DNA of 64,000 nucleotides from Pseudomonadota bacterium. Its GTDB lineage: Bacteria; Pseudomonadota; Alphaproteobacteria; Rhizobiales; Devosiaceae. The stretch covers positions 1 through 64,000 of the forward strand of contig JAEWBN010000014.1 in the NCBI GenBank assembly GCA_023391095.1, in the 5' to 3' direction. Shown in pieces: positions 62,600 through 64,000 of the stretch; position 1 is the first letter of the stretch, and every line of letters begins with the position of its first letter. The notes under the pieces are model-generated. The model saw only the letters and a program-made list of their open reading frames with translations, ran no database searches and was not told where the DNA came from. The position numbers and the translations under genes were made by a program.

Positions 62600-63046
62600 A
62601 TAACGCGGCCTTGTACGAGCACGTGAACGGCACATGATGCACGCCATTTACCCGGTCATTTGCGGATAGAGAGCGAGCGTGGTCGTTCTACGCGCTGTCG
62701 AGAAGTAAGCATTGCACGGACCAGATCATGGCCATTTAGCGAGTGCGAATGCGTCCGATTGGTGCGTGGAATATTCGCAGGCCTCATACTGGGTCATTTG
62801 TCTGCCGGCTGAGCCGACCATGATTGGGCGGGGGCAGTCATGCGTACCGCTCATTAGAGACCCGGTGAAGGCTGAGTATAATTCAGATTACGCCTCTGAA
62901 GGGGGACATGTTGCTTCAATGTATATGTTGGCAACGGCCGCCATACGGATATTTTACTATTTTATTAACCTACGTTAATCTGTATTTAATATTATGTATC
63001 TCCACAAATAAAAGAAAGGCGGCAATTGCTGTGGGAGGGCGGAGCT
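62600..63046. other. AT-richer intergenic stretch with no recognised gene
   Basis: Between the metE leader and the next gene, about 450 bp are visibly richer in A and T than the rest of the window (for example ATTTTACTATTTTATTAACC near 62950). Open frames here are short, lack ribosome-binding sites and match nothing I know. The base composition suggests acquired DNA or the promoter region of the gene at 63047. Confidence 0.6.
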
Positions 63047-63802
63047 ATGCCAAATTTTCGGAAAACTTTACTGCAACTGAGAGATGCAGAGCCTTACGAA
63101 ATTTCATTTGCGGATGCTTTACGAGCGCATGTCTCGCGCGTTACCACGGAGGTGCCAGGTGGTCCTCCTCAGAAGATCAAGTTGACTGCGTACGAGCAAG
63201 AAATTCTATGGTTTGTGAGTAAGGGTTATTCGGTCCGATCTATAAAAAACCATCTGCGCCTAGAAGCTAAGCAATTCAGAACCATTATTGATTGTTTGGA
63301 GGATAAGCTCGGCGGGTACCGATTAGAGGATGCTGCTGTAGTCTTGGAGATCCTGGACTATGCGGTGGAAGACCACTATCCGTCCAAATTGGCAGAAAGC
63401 TTTTCCATACTTCAGGGCGCGCGAATAATTATGCCGATTCGATCGGAGGGTTTTACAGGACTGAGGTTGGCCCTGATTGATGGACGCAGAGTGACTCTTT
63501 GGTTGACGTCCACGCCAGACAACGAAATTCCGGGATGGGGCTATCTAGAAGACCCCGATGACCCCAGTGTACTCGCTAATGACGACTTTGAATTTATGAG
63601 ATCCCAATTGGTTCAAGGCGTTGATCCCGCCGAGGCAGTAGCGCTGCACAAGATGCTCGAGGGTATCATAGAGGACGCAATAACTTGGCTGGACAAACTA
63701 GAAGGCGATGCGGACGAGGAGGAAGAACCCGCTGAAGATCAAGGGGATTTTGAGCTGAGTGAGCAAGGTGAAGGTAGCGAACACACGGCGACGGCAGCAT
63801 AA
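63047..63802 (+). CDS. Unrecognised protein with a LuxR-like helix-turn-helix
   Basis: This 251-residue protein starts at 63047 after GGAGGGCGGAG. Residues about 46-90 (KLTAYEQEILWFVSKGYSVR through CLEDKLGG) follow the GerE/LuxR pattern (LTxxExEIL-x-G-S-x-x-I-x-x-x-L ... KLG), but lack a standard receiver or autoinducer domain. The middle (about 100-190) is unfamiliar (SFSILQGARIIMPIRSEGF, LALIDGRRVTLWL). The C-terminus is very acidic. It sits in an AT-richer stretch between metE and nrdF and may be horizontally acquired. No function can be assigned. Confidence 0.75.
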   Translation: MPNFRKTLLQLRDAEPYEISFADALRAHVSRVTTEVPGGPPQKIKLTAYEQEILWFVSKGYSVRSIKNHLRLEAKQFRTIIDCLEDKLGGYRLEDAAVVLEILDYAVEDHYPSKLAESFSILQGARIIMPIRSEGFTGLRLALIDGRRVTLWLTSTPDNEIPGWGYLEDPDDPSVLANDDFEFMRSQLVQGVDPAEAVALHKMLEGIIEDAITWLDKLEGDADEEEEPAEDQGDFELSEQGEGSEHTATAA

Positions 63803-63841
63803 ACGTAAGCGCCGCCTCCGGGCGAACGACAGGGACCCGTT

Positions 63842-63871
63842 GAAAAAAAAGGCGCCTTGCGGCGCCTTTTT
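63842..63871. terminator. Bidirectional terminator
   Basis: AAAAAAAA precedes GGCGCC-TTGC-GGCGCC (63851-63866), followed by TTTTT. It can terminate both the unrecognised gene (plus) and nrdF (minus). Confidence 0.9.
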
Positions 63872-63886
63872 ATGTTTCTGCAGACC

Positions 63887-64000
63887 TCAGAAATCCCAGT
63901 CTTCGTCTTCGGTGGCGATGGCCTTGCCGATGACGTAGCTTGAGCCCGAGCCCGAGAAGAAGTCGTGGTTTTCGTCGGCATTCGGCGAGAGGGCCGAGAG
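63887..64000 (-). CDS. nrdF: Ribonucleotide reductase beta subunit, C-terminal end
   Basis: The last 37 codons of a minus-strand gene cut by the window edge encode SPNADENHDFFSGSGSSYVI and end GKAIATEDEDWDF. The SGSGSSYV-IG...DWDF tail is that of class Ib NrdF in rhizobia. Only this tail is visible. Confidence 0.85.
   Translation of the reverse strand, partial: LSALSPNADENHDFFSGSGSSYVIGKAIATEDEDWDF

Overview
The window is chromosomal DNA from a high-GC alphaproteobacterium of the order Hyphomicrobiales (Rhizobiales), most likely Devosia or a close relative. This is inferred from the fused S10-spc-alpha ribosomal order (tuf to rplQ, without rpsD or rpmJ), a MipZ division ATPase, an ATP12-type chaperone gene beside rluC-like and crcB genes, a HisKA_2 sensor kinase, and small DUF6894, DUF1489 and DUF4282 proteins. 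I found no insertion sequence, phage gene, rRNA operon or CRISPR array.

Layout. (1) 1-15.5 kb: end of fusA, tuf, then the S10, spc and alpha ribosomal operons with secY, adk and rpoA, all on the plus strand, ending in a strong terminator. (2) 15.5-28.1 kb: housekeeping and accessory genes. These are an extended SDR, a P-loop kinase broken by an in-frame TGA, an ornithine-decarboxylase-family enzyme, a DegP-like protease, a ligase-associated exonuclease/ATP-dependent ligase pair, rarA, a patatin lipoprotein, crcB, a pseudouridine synthase, a HAD phosphatase and an ATP12 chaperone. (3) 28.1-33.3 kb, minus strand: a folate block (folP, folB, folK) and a sulfate importer (binding protein, cysT, cysW) with no cysA beside it. 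Its spacers are filled with GC-rich palindromic repeats. (4) 33.4-39.1 kb: a small stress-type membrane protein, a phosphotriesterase-family lactonase/hydrolase, rimO, a DoxX protein, lipB, a lone 77-residue FliN-like protein and tRNA-Leu(GAG).

(5) 39.2-50.6 kb: a large catabolic locus. Four enolase-superfamily (mandelate racemase/dehydratase) enzymes, a GntR/FCD regulator, a complete sugar ABC importer and an RraA/HMG-aldolase-family protein form two divergent transcription units. The arrangement suggests uptake of a sugar or sugar acid, dehydration to 2-keto-3-deoxy acids and retro-aldol cleavage. The four non-identical dehydratases make this the best candidate for an uncharacterised pathway.

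(6) 50.6-59.9 kb: MmcQ/YjbR protein, mgtE, a 33-residue membrane peptide, a GST, mipZ, an HxlR regulator with a DJ-1/PfpI protein, a DacA-type carboxypeptidase, a TusA-like protein overlapping a CAP-domain lipoprotein, and a HisKA_2 kinase. (7) 59.9-64 kb: metE behind a cobalamin riboswitch. A palindrome resembling the SahR operator lies upstream, and an 11-codon upstream ORF follows whose Shine-Dalgarno could pair with sequence flanking the riboswitch. An AT-richer stretch then encodes an unrecognised protein with a LuxR-like helix-turn-helix, before the 3' end of nrdF.
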